A DNA stretch of 34,001 nucleotides from JAADGZ01 sp964596835. Lineage in GTDB: Bacteria; Pseudomonadota; Gammaproteobacteria; UBA6429; Thiohalophilaceae. The notes under the pieces are model-generated. The model saw only the letters and a program-made list of their open reading frames with translations, searched no databases and was not told where the DNA came from. Shown here piece by piece: positions 1 to 9,015 of the stretch. Position 1 is the first letter of the stretch. Each line of letters opens with the position of its first letter. The translations under genes were made by a program, and so were the position numbers. The DNA is taken from NCBI GenBank assembly GCA_964596835.1, contig CAZQVV010000016.1, positions 1 to 34,001 of the forward strand. Reading direction: 5' to 3'.

Positions 1-52
1 TCTTAATTGTTGAATTTGCTATATAATTTCGTCGTTTTAGAAGATCTGCACC

Positions 53-991
53 CTAATCATTTCCCAGCCTGGAATCCTTGCTCGAGGCCAATAAATCAGC
101 ATATATTGTTTCAGCCAAACCATCAGACACATCAAATTTCGGAAACCAACCGGTAGCTATCAATGCTTTGGTATCCACCACAGGGGCATCAAGTTCTCCC
201 TCCCGGTATGGCACCTCCCCAAACCCTAGTTTTGGTATAATTTTTACACCAAGTTGAGTTTCCACCTCAGACCGCATTGTCTCCACAAACAGCCTTACGG
301 TACTAAGCTTGCCAGTACCAACATCATACTGAACAAAAGAATCATTGTTGGGCAATTCAATAAGATGAAGATAGGCACTAACCACATCTTCAATATATAT
401 AAAGTCCCGTTGTTGCTCACCCTTAGTTAATGGAATTGAGGAAATATCCGCTAACATCGTATTGAACAGCCAACTCACAAATTTAGACTCATCATCTTTT
501 GGCCCATATATATGTTGCAATCTTAGATTTACTATTTTTATTCTTTTACTAAAAACATGCAGCCAATCAACAAAATGCTTTTTAGTAAGGGCATAGTAAT
601 TCATGTAGCCCTGAATCACCGAGCCAGCATTAAAGAAAGAGTCTGTGTTTAAAAAAACTGAAGCTTTAAACTTTGCCGCCGCTTCAAGTAAGCGTAGCGC
701 GAAAAAAATATTTGTTTCTACTACAGCACTGGCCAAATCGCCATCCCTGCCATAATGACAAGCGGTATGTATTACCGCATCAATCGGCCCGTCCATAAAA
801 GCATCTTTTAACGATTGCTCATCGGCATTAATCCATTGCACCTTTTTAAGCAGGTGTTCAACACGCCATGTATTAGAAGTGGTGCGTTTGATTGCTATTA
901 CCCTGTAGTCATGTGCCACCATTGCCTCTAGCAGATGACTCCCCAGAAAACCAGTAGCGCCACTAAGTATTACAATTTTCTTTCCTGCCAT
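53..991 (-). CDS. SDR-family NAD(P)-dependent reductase/epimerase, probable CDP-dideoxyhexose synthase
   Basis: A 312-residue extended short-chain dehydrogenase. The Rossmann motif GATGFLG is at residues 11-17 and the catalytic pair Tyr133-x3-Lys137 is clear. A late DFIYIEDV segment fits nucleotide-sugar epimerases and reductases. It begins 59 bases after the ddhC/rfbH stop. In known loci the DdhC product, a CDP-4-keto-3,6-dideoxyglucose, is reduced by an SDR such as RfbJ (abequose synthase) or RfbS (paratose synthase), so that role is inferred here from position. The sequence alone cannot give the stereochemistry of the product. No strong ribosome binding site is visible before the ATG. An unrelated NDP-sugar epimerase is the main alternative. 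Confidence 0.75.
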   Translation of the reverse strand: MAGKKIVILSGATGFLGSHLLEAMVAHDYRVIAIKRTTSNTWRVEHLLKKVQWINADEQSLKDAFMDGPIDAVIHTACHYGRDGDLASAVVETNIFFALRLLEAAAKFKASVFLNTDSFFNAGSVIQGYMNYYALTKKHFVDWLHVFSKRIKIVNLRLQHIYGPKDDESKFVSWLFNTMLADISSIPLTKGEQQRDFIYIEDVVSAYLHLIELPNNDSFVQYDVGTGKLSTVRLFVETMRSEVETQLGVKIIPKLGFGEVPYREGELDAPVVDTKALIATGWFPKFDVSDGLAETIYADLLASSKDSRLGND

Positions 992-1050
992 TTTTTTAAG
1001 AATATTGTCCCATCAACAAATTATCACTACCTGATTCTTTCTTCTAGATA

Positions 1051-2427
1051 TTAAGAATGGAGCATCCTGCGTGATCCACAATACTTGCCCGCACTCATGA
1101 ATGCTCGAATTTTCTCAACTGTGTAGTCCAGCATAGTTGTATTAAGACCAGGATAAACTCCAATCCAGAAAGTATTATTCATAATGACATCTGTATTTTT
1201 CAACCCACCAACAACACGGTATTGCCTATCTTTGAAATACGGTTGGCGCAAAATATTGCCAGCAAACAATAAACGAGTACCAATCTTGTTTTGATCAAGG
1301 TATTCGAGAAGATCGACACGGTTAAATGGAACATTATCCTTCAATGTGACCGGAAATCCAAACCAGGCGGGAACACCACCCGGTGTCGCTTCGGGAAGAA
1401 TCAGGAATTCTTCACGAGATTTTAGATTTTCTTTAAGGTACAAAAAATTTTGTTTCCTCTTAGCAATAAATTCATCGAGCATATCCATCTGCGCTAGCGC
1501 ACAGGCTGCTTGAGTATCTGTGATCTTGAGATTGTATCCAAGATGCGAATAGGTATACTTATGATCATATCCTTCAGGCAAGTCACCCAAATTCCAACGA
1601 AAGCGCTTACTACAAGTATTATCTTTCCCTGGTGCACAGAAGCAATCTCGGCCCCAATCCCGGAAAGATTCAATAATTTTTTTTAATTTGCTATTGTTGG
1701 TGAATACAGCCCCGCCTTCCCCCATAGTAATGTGATGAGCAGGGTAAAAACTCAGAGTACCAATGTCGCCAAAGGTGCCAACAGAACCCGGAGCAGGGTT
1801 TGGAGAGTGGGACGTGGGAGACATTGTATAGGTAGAACCGAGGGCATCACAACAATCTTCTATTAACCATAGTCCATATTTCTTGGTAATTTCAGTCACT
1901 GCCTCCAGGTTAAATGGGTTGCCCAGAGTATGGGCTAGCATGATAGCTTTAGTCTTGGGGGAAATGGCTTCTTCGATCTTGGCTACATCAATATTGTAGG
2001 TTGGGATTTCCACATCCACAAACACCGGCACTGCGCCAAACTGGAGGATAGGATTGACCGTCGTAGGAAAACAAGCAGCAACCGTAATAACCTCATCCCC
2101 CGGCTTTAGAGCACGTTCGCCGAGTTTACGCGAGGTCAATGCCGAGAATGCAAGTAGATTTGCTGATGATCCTGAACTGGTTGTAAGCACGTGTTTCACA
2201 CCAATAAATTCGGCAAGCCTTTTCTCGAAAGCCGCATTGAACCGCCCAGTAGTTAGACAACCGTCAAGTACGGCTTCCACCATGTTCTGTATCTCACCTG
2301 CCCCGATTACCTTTCCAGAAGGCGGCACATCAGATTTTCCAGGCTCAAAAATATTTGGACTGAGAAATAATTCAGCATACTGACGAGACATCGCCACAAT
2401 TTTATCTCTAAGTTCCTGTTCTGTCAT
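1051..2427 (-). CDS. ddhC: CDP-4-dehydro-6-deoxyglucose 3-dehydrase (RfbH/DdhC, E1)
   Basis: The enzyme removes the C3 hydroxyl of CDP-4-keto-6-deoxyglucose, using PMP and a [2Fe-2S] cluster, on the way to 3,6-dideoxyhexoses. It has the aminotransferase fold, but the PLP lysine is replaced by His231 in SFYPAHHITMGEGG, the hallmark of E1. The cluster motif C-x-C-x7-C is at Cys262, Cys264 and Cys272, with Cys193 as the probable fourth ligand. Relative to my memory of the family (catalytic His220, C-x57-C), there is an insert of about 11 residues near 201-214, rich in Ser and Pro. The start at 2427 is chosen because GGAG sits 8 bases upstream; the frame stays open for 19 more codons to 2484. Its partners ddhA and ddhB are not in the window and may lie to the left. 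Confidence 0.92.
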   Translation of the reverse strand: MTEQELRDKIVAMSRQYAELFLSPNIFEPGKSDVPPSGKVIGAGEIQNMVEAVLDGCLTTGRFNAAFEKRLAEFIGVKHVLTTSSGSSANLLAFSALTSRKLGERALKPGDEVITVAACFPTTVNPILQFGAVPVFVDVEIPTYNIDVAKIEEAISPKTKAIMLAHTLGNPFNLEAVTEITKKYGLWLIEDCCDALGSTYTMSPTSHSPNPAPGSVGTFGDIGTLSFYPAHHITMGEGGAVFTNNSKLKKIIESFRDWGRDCFCAPGKDNTCSKRFRWNLGDLPEGYDHKYTYSHLGYNLKITDTQAACALAQMDMLDEFIAKRKQNFLYLKENLKSREEFLILPEATPGGVPAWFGFPVTLKDNVPFNRVDLLEYLDQNKIGTRLLFAGNILRQPYFKDRQYRVVGGLKNTDVIMNNTFWIGVYPGLNTTMLDYTVEKIRAFMSAGKYCGSRRMLHS

Positions 2428-2521
2428 TTCTGTAACTCCGCGCCTTTTAACTTTTGAATAAAATATTAGCCTACCAAAAAGCATAATTTATCATACATAA
2501 AATTGCTAATAATCAAGCTAT

Positions 2522-2606
2522 CCCTTGAATCACTAGCGCGCACAAATAACCATACCTTATCTCAATAGAGAACAGGTAGTACCAATGTTCCCTGGTGATT
2601 CAAAGG
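2522..2606. repeat. Imperfect 15-bp inverted repeat in the gap between the GT2 gene and ddhC
   Basis: The arms at 2522-2536 and 2592-2606 are reverse complements at 13 of 15 positions, including a perfect 9-base core (TTGAATCAC / GTGATTCAA), with about 55 bases between them. This could be the end pair of a small inserted element or a long-range RNA stem. There is no T-run beside either arm, so I do not call a terminator. The 214-base gap shows no convincing gene. Confidence 0.4.
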
Positions 2607-2641
2607 CCATTGAAAAATACATGAACCTGTCCTCATTCAGT

Positions 2642-3685
2642 TTAATGGGCGCGATCCTGCTGTGCATGGTCAGGCAACAAAGAACGCTGTAGCTTGCGCT
2701 TAATAACTTCAATGAAATAATAAAAAGGCGAAAGGTATGTATTAGGGTATACCAAGGAAGTTAATAGCAAATTCAATGGTCGCACGTAATAGTACCCAGA
2801 TTCTTTCTTGCGGAAAAGCATTCGCATATAATCAGGAAAGAATGTTCTAAGCGCAAAATTCCTACATTTCAGATATTGAAGAAATGACAAACCATTCTTT
2901 CGGTACTCATCCAGAGCTTCAATCAGGCGGACAATATTAATAAGAGGTGACATTGGAGCCCACTCTCGCACACCATTTAGATTGACAGTCAACGGCGTTG
3001 AAAATATATAAGCTTGAGACTTAGCAAACGCCCTTGCAAATATTTTCACATGAGGAAATGTGTTATCAAAATTGGAGAATGTTCGCATGTCTGAAATAGC
3101 ATCACCATCAAGGACACCCACATTTTCCATCCATTTTTTTCTCCTGAAAACAGCCAAGAACATGGCGCCCACAAAATCAAAAGAAACCTTTGGGTCTATC
3201 AAACCGATAAAACTTCTTCTTTCCGTCACTGTATAGGAGGAAAAAGTAGTTAAATTAGCGGGTACATTAACAGTATCGAACGGATGAGGAAATGAAGAAA
3301 CATATTCTATTGGTAAATTAAATGAATTTACATAGAAGAAATCGACATCTATGTATTTATCAATTAAACCAACGACCGTTGTCAAGGCATGAGGAAGAAG
3401 CAAATCATCATCACCAACAAGCCAAACAAATTCGCCGTCAGCCATATCAACGACATTAAGAAAATTCCTGGCCATACCGACATTTTCAGGGAAAACAAAA
3501 CTCTTGATATTTAGCTTGTTCTTCGCTTCACTAATCACATTCATAGTGTTATCAGTTGAAGCATTGTCGGAAATACATACCTGATAATCAATCTTGTCCT
3601 TTTCTTGATTTGAAATAATTGATTGCAAACAATTGGCTAAATGCGATGCGCGATTATACGTGGGAATGCAAATTGATATTTTCAT
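2642..3685 (-). CDS. GT2-family (GT-A fold) glycosyltransferase
   Basis: 347 residues. The N-terminal signature ISICIPTYNRASHL (3-16), the SDNASTDNT segment (39-47, with Asp40 in the nucleotide pocket) and the metal-binding GDDD motif (91-94) identify an inverting GT2 enzyme that transfers a sugar from a nucleotide donor on the cytoplasmic face. The C-terminal third is basic (FRKKESGYYYVRP, IKRKLQRS), which suggests peripheral membrane contact. Donor and acceptor cannot be told. It precedes ddhC, so it may use the CDP-sugar made by the genes to its left, but this is only positional. The codons are AT-rich like its neighbours. The upstream Shine-Dalgarno (AAGG, about 11 bases before ATG) is weak. 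Confidence 0.88.
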   Translation of the reverse strand: MKISICIPTYNRASHLANCLQSIISNQEKDKIDYQVCISDNASTDNTMNVISEAKNKLNIKSFVFPENVGMARNFLNVVDMADGEFVWLVGDDDLLLPHALTTVVGLIDKYIDVDFFYVNSFNLPIEYVSSFPHPFDTVNVPANLTTFSSYTVTERRSFIGLIDPKVSFDFVGAMFLAVFRRKKWMENVGVLDGDAISDMRTFSNFDNTFPHVKIFARAFAKSQAYIFSTPLTVNLNGVREWAPMSPLINIVRLIEALDEYRKNGLSFLQYLKCRNFALRTFFPDYMRMLFRKKESGYYYVRPLNLLLTSLVYPNTYLSPFYYFIEVIKRKLQRSLLPDHAQQDRAH

Positions 3686-3797
3686 GGTAAATAAAGCCTT
3701 GCTAATTTAGGCGTTCGCCAAAACGTGAGTCACAATAGATTAAATTAACAGACCTATTCCAATACCAATAATGACAATATACCGCTTCACAACAACC

Positions 3798-4949
3798 TTA
3801 ACCAGCCATCAGAAAGTCAAGAAAAATGTCTTTGGTAAAATGATTCGCAGATTGTGGGGATGTTAAATAGTCATATTTGTATTGTTCATATTTGTTTAGA
3901 TCCACTGCAGGCATACCGATCTGGTTCGCATGTTGGAGCTCATCCGCATTATACAAGGCACCTCCCAGAACTTTCGAAAGATTTTCAATGAAAGGGAAAA
4001 GCCAATCAGGCCCACGAACCTTCATTTCACTATTGTAAAGAAAAATAGCGGGTTTTTCATACAAAACTGCAAAACTGATGGAAGTACTTATATGGCTGAG
4101 AACGAAATCACAGTCCTTCACAAGTTCGTTAGTCTTATATTTAAACATCTCCCTACCATGATAGACAGACTGTTTATAATCTGATGTTGGATGAACCGCA
4201 ACAATTATGCGAACCCCCCATTTTTCTTCCACTACATCGAAAAAATGATTCATTCCCCGAAAATAATCATCAGGGTTGATCGTTCTCATTTTTAGTATTT
4301 TCCAGGCAGGATGGTAAGGCATGTTATTATCAAGAAAAACAGCATACCGCCCTCTTACCAACCGTGTTGTATCCTCCCTCAGAGAAAGAAAATGATCATA
4401 ATCTAAATGATTCACTTCTATAATTCGGGATTCCCCCTTATGTCGATCAATCGCCTGTCTTCCCGCAGCAAAGACCATGTCGTATTTTTTTGCCCTAGAA
4501 ATAGCGCTTAAGTAGAATGCACCTTTATTAAGGAGTCCTTTCCACAGGAGAGCTGCTTCTCCCGTCATAATTCTTTTAACAATTCGATTGACCCCATTTT
4601 TCTGCTCAGGAAACGGGAGGGCTCCTCTCCCAAAAAAAGCTGTGTGGCAGCTGTTTTTTGCAAACAACCTGTGCAACCACAAGATATCCCACTCATAGGG
4701 AGGACTAGGTATAAAAACAGTATGATCAATATCCTCACTAGCGATTCTTTTTTTTACCTCATTCTTGTGGTGAATTTTAACTATAATATCTAAGCTTATT
4801 GGATCTGTTATGGCAAAGTCGTGAGAATAAAGAACACTCATATCCCAGTACTCAACTGCAATGCCATTTTGCATAAGCTCTTTAATGAAAAGATTCCTGG
4901 AAATCTGCCTGGTTAAGGGCTCTATATTTATATAAATAACTTTCTTCAT
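3798..4949 (-). CDS. Putative GT-B-like glycosyltransferase / surface carbohydrate biosynthesis protein
   Basis: 383 residues, not recognised as a named family. The N-terminal half starts with a beta-strand-like VIYINIEPLTRQ segment as in GT-B folds. The C-terminal half has IIVAVHPTSDY (249-258) followed by CDFVLSHISTSISFAVL (280-296) and a KPAIFL strand. This order resembles the donor-binding half of GT-B enzymes and of CDP-glycerol- or KDO-transferase-like proteins, with His253 and the Ser/Thr cluster as candidate phosphate contacts. No signal peptide or membrane segment is visible. GAGG lies 4 bases before the ATG, supporting the start. The glycosyltransferase role is inferred from this pattern and from the locus. 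Confidence 0.6.
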   Translation of the reverse strand: MKKVIYINIEPLTRQISRNLFIKELMQNGIAVEYWDMSVLYSHDFAITDPISLDIIVKIHHKNEVKKRIASEDIDHTVFIPSPPYEWDILWLHRLFAKNSCHTAFFGRGALPFPEQKNGVNRIVKRIMTGEAALLWKGLLNKGAFYLSAISRAKKYDMVFAAGRQAIDRHKGESRIIEVNHLDYDHFLSLREDTTRLVRGRYAVFLDNNMPYHPAWKILKMRTINPDDYFRGMNHFFDVVEEKWGVRIIVAVHPTSDYKQSVYHGREMFKYKTNELVKDCDFVLSHISTSISFAVLYEKPAIFLYNSEMKVRGPDWLFPFIENLSKVLGGALYNADELQHANQIGMPAVDLNKYEQYKYDYLTSPQSANHFTKDIFLDFLMAG

Positions 4950-5049
4950 TGAACCTCAATTATTAGAGATTTAAACTTTTTCCCAATATTTACTTCAAAT
5001 AATCCCCGGCGTTTTATATGAAGTGTCTGTCAATTGTATCTGTTTTCAA

Positions 5050-6099
5050 TCACAGAAAAATTTCCGGGAAGTCACCATTGGCCTTGTGATAATCCTCATG
5101 CCGGCCAATATCGATCCAATAGCCATCGAGCCGATGATGGCAGACCAGCTTTCCATCATCGATCAGGGTAGCAAACAGCTCCGGCATATCAAAAAAGGTA
5201 TCGTGTGGTACGAATGGCAAGGCCTCGGGAGAAAGAACATAGATTCCGGCATTGACCAGAGCCTGATGGACCGGTTTCTCCTCCAACTCCTCGATCCGAT
5301 TCTCAGCTGTACGCACCACACCATAGGGAATCTGGTACTCGTGCTCACGAACAGCCATAGTAGCCATAGCTCCATTGGCAACATGATCATCCAGCATCTC
5401 GCCGTAATCAGCTGTCACCAGCAAATCAGCATTGGTTATCAGTAACGGTAAATCCGGAGGCTTTGGCAAAAGGCTCAAAGCACCAGCGGTCCCTAGTCTT
5501 TTATTTTCGCGTATATACCGAACCTCAGCGCCAAATTTCGCCCCATCGCTGAAATACTCTTCAATCTTCTCTGCATGATAATTCACCGCCAACCATATGT
5601 GGCGAAAACCCTGCTCGACAAAGCGACAGACAATGGTTTCCAATAGCGGACGGTTTCCGACGGTCAGCATTGGCTTTGGTGTGTCACGGGTCAGTTCCTT
5701 TAACCGCTTACCCAACCCGCCCGCCATAATCACTACCCAGTTATCTCGCGCTGGGATGGTCAGAAAATCATCAATTGTCTTAAAATCAACAACCCGGCCG
5801 TTGTCATCCAATACCGGGATCTGATGCAATACCAATGTCCGCATTTTCGCCAGGATATCTTCCGTCGACTCATCCTGTCTGGCTGTGGTGGGGGTCCGGA
5901 ACATGCAACGCTCGACCGGATCGTCCAGCCCTATGCCATTCAGCAAACCACGACGAACGTCACCATCAGCAAGGGAACCCAGTAAGCAGCGATCTGCATC
6001 TACCACCAGTGCCATCTGAGTTGACGCGTCATTAATTCTGGCAATCGCCTCACGAAGAGGCGTATCAGGTAAAATAAGAATTGACTCCCAAGCCTTCAT
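5050..6099 (-). CDS. ptmE: CBS-domain sugar-1-phosphate nucleotidyltransferase, PtmE-like (GDP-GlcN/GlcNAc forming)
   Basis: 349 residues. A CBS pair fills about 1-118 and a nucleotidyltransferase domain about 120-340. The pyrophosphorylase signature is MAGGLGKRL (125-133) with PKPML (141-145), and the metal-binding region is TNADLL (222-227, Asp225). This architecture is that of Campylobacter PtmE, the guanylyltransferase that starts the GDP-linked legionaminic acid route. The GDP preference is family knowledge, not visible here. It lies 56 bases after legB, with AGGA 8 bases before its ATG. The CBS pair suggests control by an adenine nucleotide ligand, though none can be named. A generic hexose-1-phosphate nucleotidyltransferase is the alternative. 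Confidence 0.8.
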   Translation of the reverse strand: MKAWESILILPDTPLREAIARINDASTQMALVVDADRCLLGSLADGDVRRGLLNGIGLDDPVERCMFRTPTTARQDESTEDILAKMRTLVLHQIPVLDDNGRVVDFKTIDDFLTIPARDNWVVIMAGGLGKRLKELTRDTPKPMLTVGNRPLLETIVCRFVEQGFRHIWLAVNYHAEKIEEYFSDGAKFGAEVRYIRENKRLGTAGALSLLPKPPDLPLLITNADLLVTADYGEMLDDHVANGAMATMAVREHEYQIPYGVVRTAENRIEELEEKPVHQALVNAGIYVLSPEALPFVPHDTFFDMPELFATLIDDGKLVCHHRLDGYWIDIGRHEDYHKANGDFPEIFL

Positions 6100-6155
6100 C
6101 TACTCATCCTTGTTAGCAGTATTCGATACATAACAGGGTAACCTGCCAAATGCTT

Positions 6156-7154
6156 TTATACATTGTAAACACCCGATTTATATCCGGCCAAATTAACGGG
6201 ATTAGCAAACCAGTCAATCGTTTCACTCAAACCGCGTCGAAAGCCTTCACGCTCACCATACTCCGGCACCCATCCGCACAGTTCACGGGCCTTGCTATTA
6301 TCCGCCCACAAGCGCTCGACCTCACTGGCGGAAGGGCGAAGGCGCACATCATCGGTCTCTATCTCGACTTCCACTCCCATGAGCTCGGCGATCATCTCGA
6401 CCGAGTCACCGATTGAAATCTCGTAGTTACTGCCGATATTGATAACCTGCCCGATAGCGTCATCGGCCTTGGCCACCGCAAGGAATCCCCTAACAGTATC
6501 CTTTACATAATTGAAGTCGCGTGTGGGGTGGATGGCGCCAAGCTTCAGGCGTCTGGCACCATTGGCAATCTGCGTAATGATTGTAGGGAGTACCGCCCGT
6601 GCCGACTGGCGCGGCCCGTAGGTGTTGAACGGACGGATAATGCTGACTGGTAATTCAAATGAAGTAAAAAAGGAGTAGGCTAATTGGTCGGCAGCGATTT
6701 TGGTGGCCGAATAGGGGGACTGTCCCTGCAGCGGGTGCTCTTCAGTGATCGGTACAAAACGCGCTGTACCGTACACCTCACTGGTACTGGTATGTACTAC
6801 TCGCGATACATTCAGATCACGAGCCGCCTGTAATACGTTCAGCGTTCCCTTGATATTGGTATCCACGTAGGTGTCTGGCGAATGATAGGAGTAGGGAATA
6901 GCAATTAGCGCAGCCAGATGCAGTACTATGCTGCACCCCTCCATTGCCTGGCGAACACCATTCGGATCACGAATATCCCCGGAGAACACATCGAGGTTCT
7001 CACGCACTCTCTCCGGAGCATGATCTAACCAACCCCATGAGTTGAACGAGTTGTAACAGACAAAAGCGCGCACGTCGTGGCCAAGACTCACCAACTCCTC
7101 AGTGAGATGTGAACCAATAAACCCATCAGCGCCAGTAACAAGAATTTTGCTCAT
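6156..7154 (-). CDS. legB: NDP-GlcNAc 4,6-dehydratase LegB
   Basis: 332 residues of extended SDR. GADGFIG (8-14) binds NAD, the TSEVYG block (124-129) and Tyr148-x3-Lys152 form the active site. The segment FVCYNSFNSWGWLD (31-44) after the first Rossmann unit and the YKSGVYNV end are typical of LegB. It converts GDP-GlcNAc (UDP-GlcNAc in some species) to the 4-keto-6-deoxy sugar that enters legionaminic acid synthesis. The adjacent ptmE-like gene supports the GDP form. AGGAAGG lies upstream of the ATG. It is separated from the other leg genes (11.2-16.9 kb) by four accessory genes, so the pathway genes are split within the locus. Confidence 0.9.
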   Translation of the reverse strand: MSKILVTGADGFIGSHLTEELVSLGHDVRAFVCYNSFNSWGWLDHAPERVRENLDVFSGDIRDPNGVRQAMEGCSIVLHLAALIAIPYSYHSPDTYVDTNIKGTLNVLQAARDLNVSRVVHTSTSEVYGTARFVPITEEHPLQGQSPYSATKIAADQLAYSFFTSFELPVSIIRPFNTYGPRQSARAVLPTIITQIANGARRLKLGAIHPTRDFNYVKDTVRGFLAVAKADDAIGQVINIGSNYEISIGDSVEMIAELMGVEVEIETDDVRLRPSASEVERLWADNSKARELCGWVPEYGEREGFRRGLSETIDWFANPVNLAGYKSGVYNV

Positions 7155-7200
7155 ACTATTTTCCTTCCTAACCCAAAAACATCCTACAGATTACCCATAT

Positions 7201-8010
7201 TTAATAAATCAAATAATCATCAAGCATAGCCATCACATCCAAATACTCTTTTCTAACCAACTCAGTATTTTCCCGAAAAACCGGCTCTGTTCCAGTATAA
7301 TCCCGGTAATCAATATATTTCAGCATCTTGCTGGTCGAACCATTGGTAGTGATTGTCGCCAGGTCAATATGTTGCTGTGCCAGCTGAAAAAAATCGATAT
7401 TGTGATCATCATTATACAGGGTCTTCCCTCGCCCTTTTTCATAGAAATGCGGAATGCGTTGCGGAAAGTGCGTATAATCGCATCCTACCAGGTAAGCGCT
7501 TTCAAACCCCATGTAAACCGCCATGCCGATCATGGCATCCAGCGCACCTCTGAAAAAGAAGGCCCCTTTCATGTCAAACGTATCCGCGCTGGGGTTCTGA
7601 ATATCAAAATGGTGCAAATAATGGATATTATCCCCGGATATCCCAAACCTGTTAGACAGGCTAGTGAAGAAACTGATGTGAGGGTAAAGCTTCTGTATCC
7701 TTTTCTGCATGGCAGAATGATGGTTCCGTTCAATTTTACCTGTTATGCTGTGCCTCCAGAAAGGATAAAACCAGAACGGGGCGATGGTAGCGTAATATCT
7801 TACATCAAGCGCATCGAAATCCTTATGAAACCATATGTATGTGCAGCCTATTGACACCTTGTCATTAAACTCTCTCAGGTCCATATCCTTGAGAGAGATC
7901 CCGTTCCCGAAGATATAACAGCTTTCCCCCTTATGACGATCCTTAAAAATTCCATTCCTTGCAAGAAGATTCTTCGAACAATTGAATAGAATTTTATTTT
8001 TTACGTCCAT
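7201..8010 (-). CDS. DUF115 / MptE-like protein, possible glycosyltransferase of the flagellar-accessory type
   Basis: 269 residues. The motif GESCYIFGNGISLKDMDL (28-45) matches the phosphate-binding GNGPSL signature of the DUF115 / 6-hydroxymethylpterin pyrophosphokinase-like fold, also seen in motility accessory factors and reminiscent of GT42 sialyltransferases. A second conserved block, FFFRGALDAM to LVGCDYTHF (151-182), holds Asp178. Maf-type relatives attach nonulosonic acids to proteins, so this is a candidate user of the CMP-nonulosonate made nearby; that is inference. Its start overlaps the end of the deacetylase gene by 10 bases, and AGGA lies about 8 bases upstream. A simple enzyme of unknown substrate is equally possible. 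Confidence 0.65.
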   Translation of the reverse strand: MDVKNKILFNCSKNLLARNGIFKDRHKGESCYIFGNGISLKDMDLREFNDKVSIGCTYIWFHKDFDALDVRYYATIAPFWFYPFWRHSITGKIERNHHSAMQKRIQKLYPHISFFTSLSNRFGISGDNIHYLHHFDIQNPSADTFDMKGAFFFRGALDAMIGMAVYMGFESAYLVGCDYTHFPQRIPHFYEKGRGKTLYNDDHNIDFFQLAQQHIDLATITTNGSTSKMLKYIDYRDYTGTEPVFRENTELVRKEYLDVMAMLDDYLIY

Positions 8011-9005
8011 AAAGATTTTCCTGAATCAATAGCCACTCTTCTTTTTTTCGCCCATTTATTTGGCGCTGCTACCGAATCCTTTGGCAAATCATTGGCATCC
8101 AGACGTGGCAATGTCAGAGGATCATCTGTTTCCAGGTCAGCAATATCCACCTCTGTACTGAAGCCAGCCGTGCAGTTTTTCTCTTTAAGAATGGATAACA
8201 AGGACTTATCATATCCCCCGCACGGGTAACACATAATCCAACGCTCGGTATCACTTCCCACTTTTTCCAAAAACTGGAGCGATAAATCGATTTCTCTCCT
8301 CTGCGCATCTACAGAGATAGAATTAAGCCAGCAATGCTCATATCCATGACTACCAATATACATACCATTGCTTTGCAAATGTGCTACTTGTTCCAGACTC
8401 ATATAAAGCTCTCGAGAGAAAGTCTCTCCATCAACGGATACAAATTTTTTAAACAACCAGTCAGCGAGAATATTGCGTAGTTCTTTTGGCAGATCGCGTT
8501 GCAACATGCGCTTAACAAATATTGTCTCTGCAGAGTCAAACCGGTTTGGAGCTCCACATTTTTTCCAGTAGAAATCATTTGATTCAAGATGAAAGACGTT
8601 TCTGTACTCGTCCAAAGCTTGGAAAATATATTCCACCAGCAAATTCTTTTCGGGCGTTGATGCAATGATAAAATGAATCTTATTAACATCCAAAACCTTA
8701 TTTTCAAGAATGGGCTCCACGGGAGGGAAAAAACAACCCGGTAGTTTTTCCTTTTTGAGAACAGGAAAAACTTCAGTAAAATGATCAATATAACCATCAT
8801 CAAAAGTAAGAAGCAGTGCATTCGGCGGCAAGCAAGAACCCGATTCAATTGCGTCCATCAGCTCATACGCGCTTATGACATGATAGTGTTTCTTGATATA
8901 AGCAACTTGTTCTTTAAATAGATCGGTTTCAAGTCCCTTAATATCTGGAAACATTGAATGTTTCAATTGTCTCACATAATGATACATAACAATGGTTAGC
9001 TTCAT
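8001..9005 (-). CDS. Polysaccharide deacetylase family protein (CE4 / NodB-like)
   Basis: 334 residues. It opens with IVMYHYV (5-11). The catalytic TFDDGY motif is at 67-72, with Asp69 and Asp70 as base and metal ligand, and the metal-binding His220-x3-His224 is in IGSHGYEHCW. These are the CE4 landmarks, so it probably removes N-acetyl groups from an amino sugar with a divalent metal. No signal peptide is evident, so it may act in the cytoplasm on a nucleotide- or lipid-linked intermediate. About 140 residues separate the two motifs, longer than a minimal NodB domain. It starts 10 bases after the GNAT gene, and AGG lies 9 bases before its ATG. Confidence 0.85.
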   Translation of the reverse strand: MKLTIVMYHYVRQLKHSMFPDIKGLETDLFKEQVAYIKKHYHVISAYELMDAIESGSCLPPNALLLTFDDGYIDHFTEVFPVLKKEKLPGCFFPPVEPILENKVLDVNKIHFIIASTPEKNLLVEYIFQALDEYRNVFHLESNDFYWKKCGAPNRFDSAETIFVKRMLQRDLPKELRNILADWLFKKFVSVDGETFSRELYMSLEQVAHLQSNGMYIGSHGYEHCWLNSISVDAQRREIDLSLQFLEKVGSDTERWIMCYPCGGYDKSLLSILKEKNCTAGFSTEVDIADLETDDPLTLPRLDANDLPKDSVAAPNKWAKKRRVAIDSGKSLWT

Positions 9006-9015
9006 TATGCGTTAC

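Noticed and set aside
7102..7854. A 250-codon open frame on the plus strand
   Set aside because: It lies antisense to the DUF115-like gene, has no recognisable domain, and the opposite strand carries clear family motifs.
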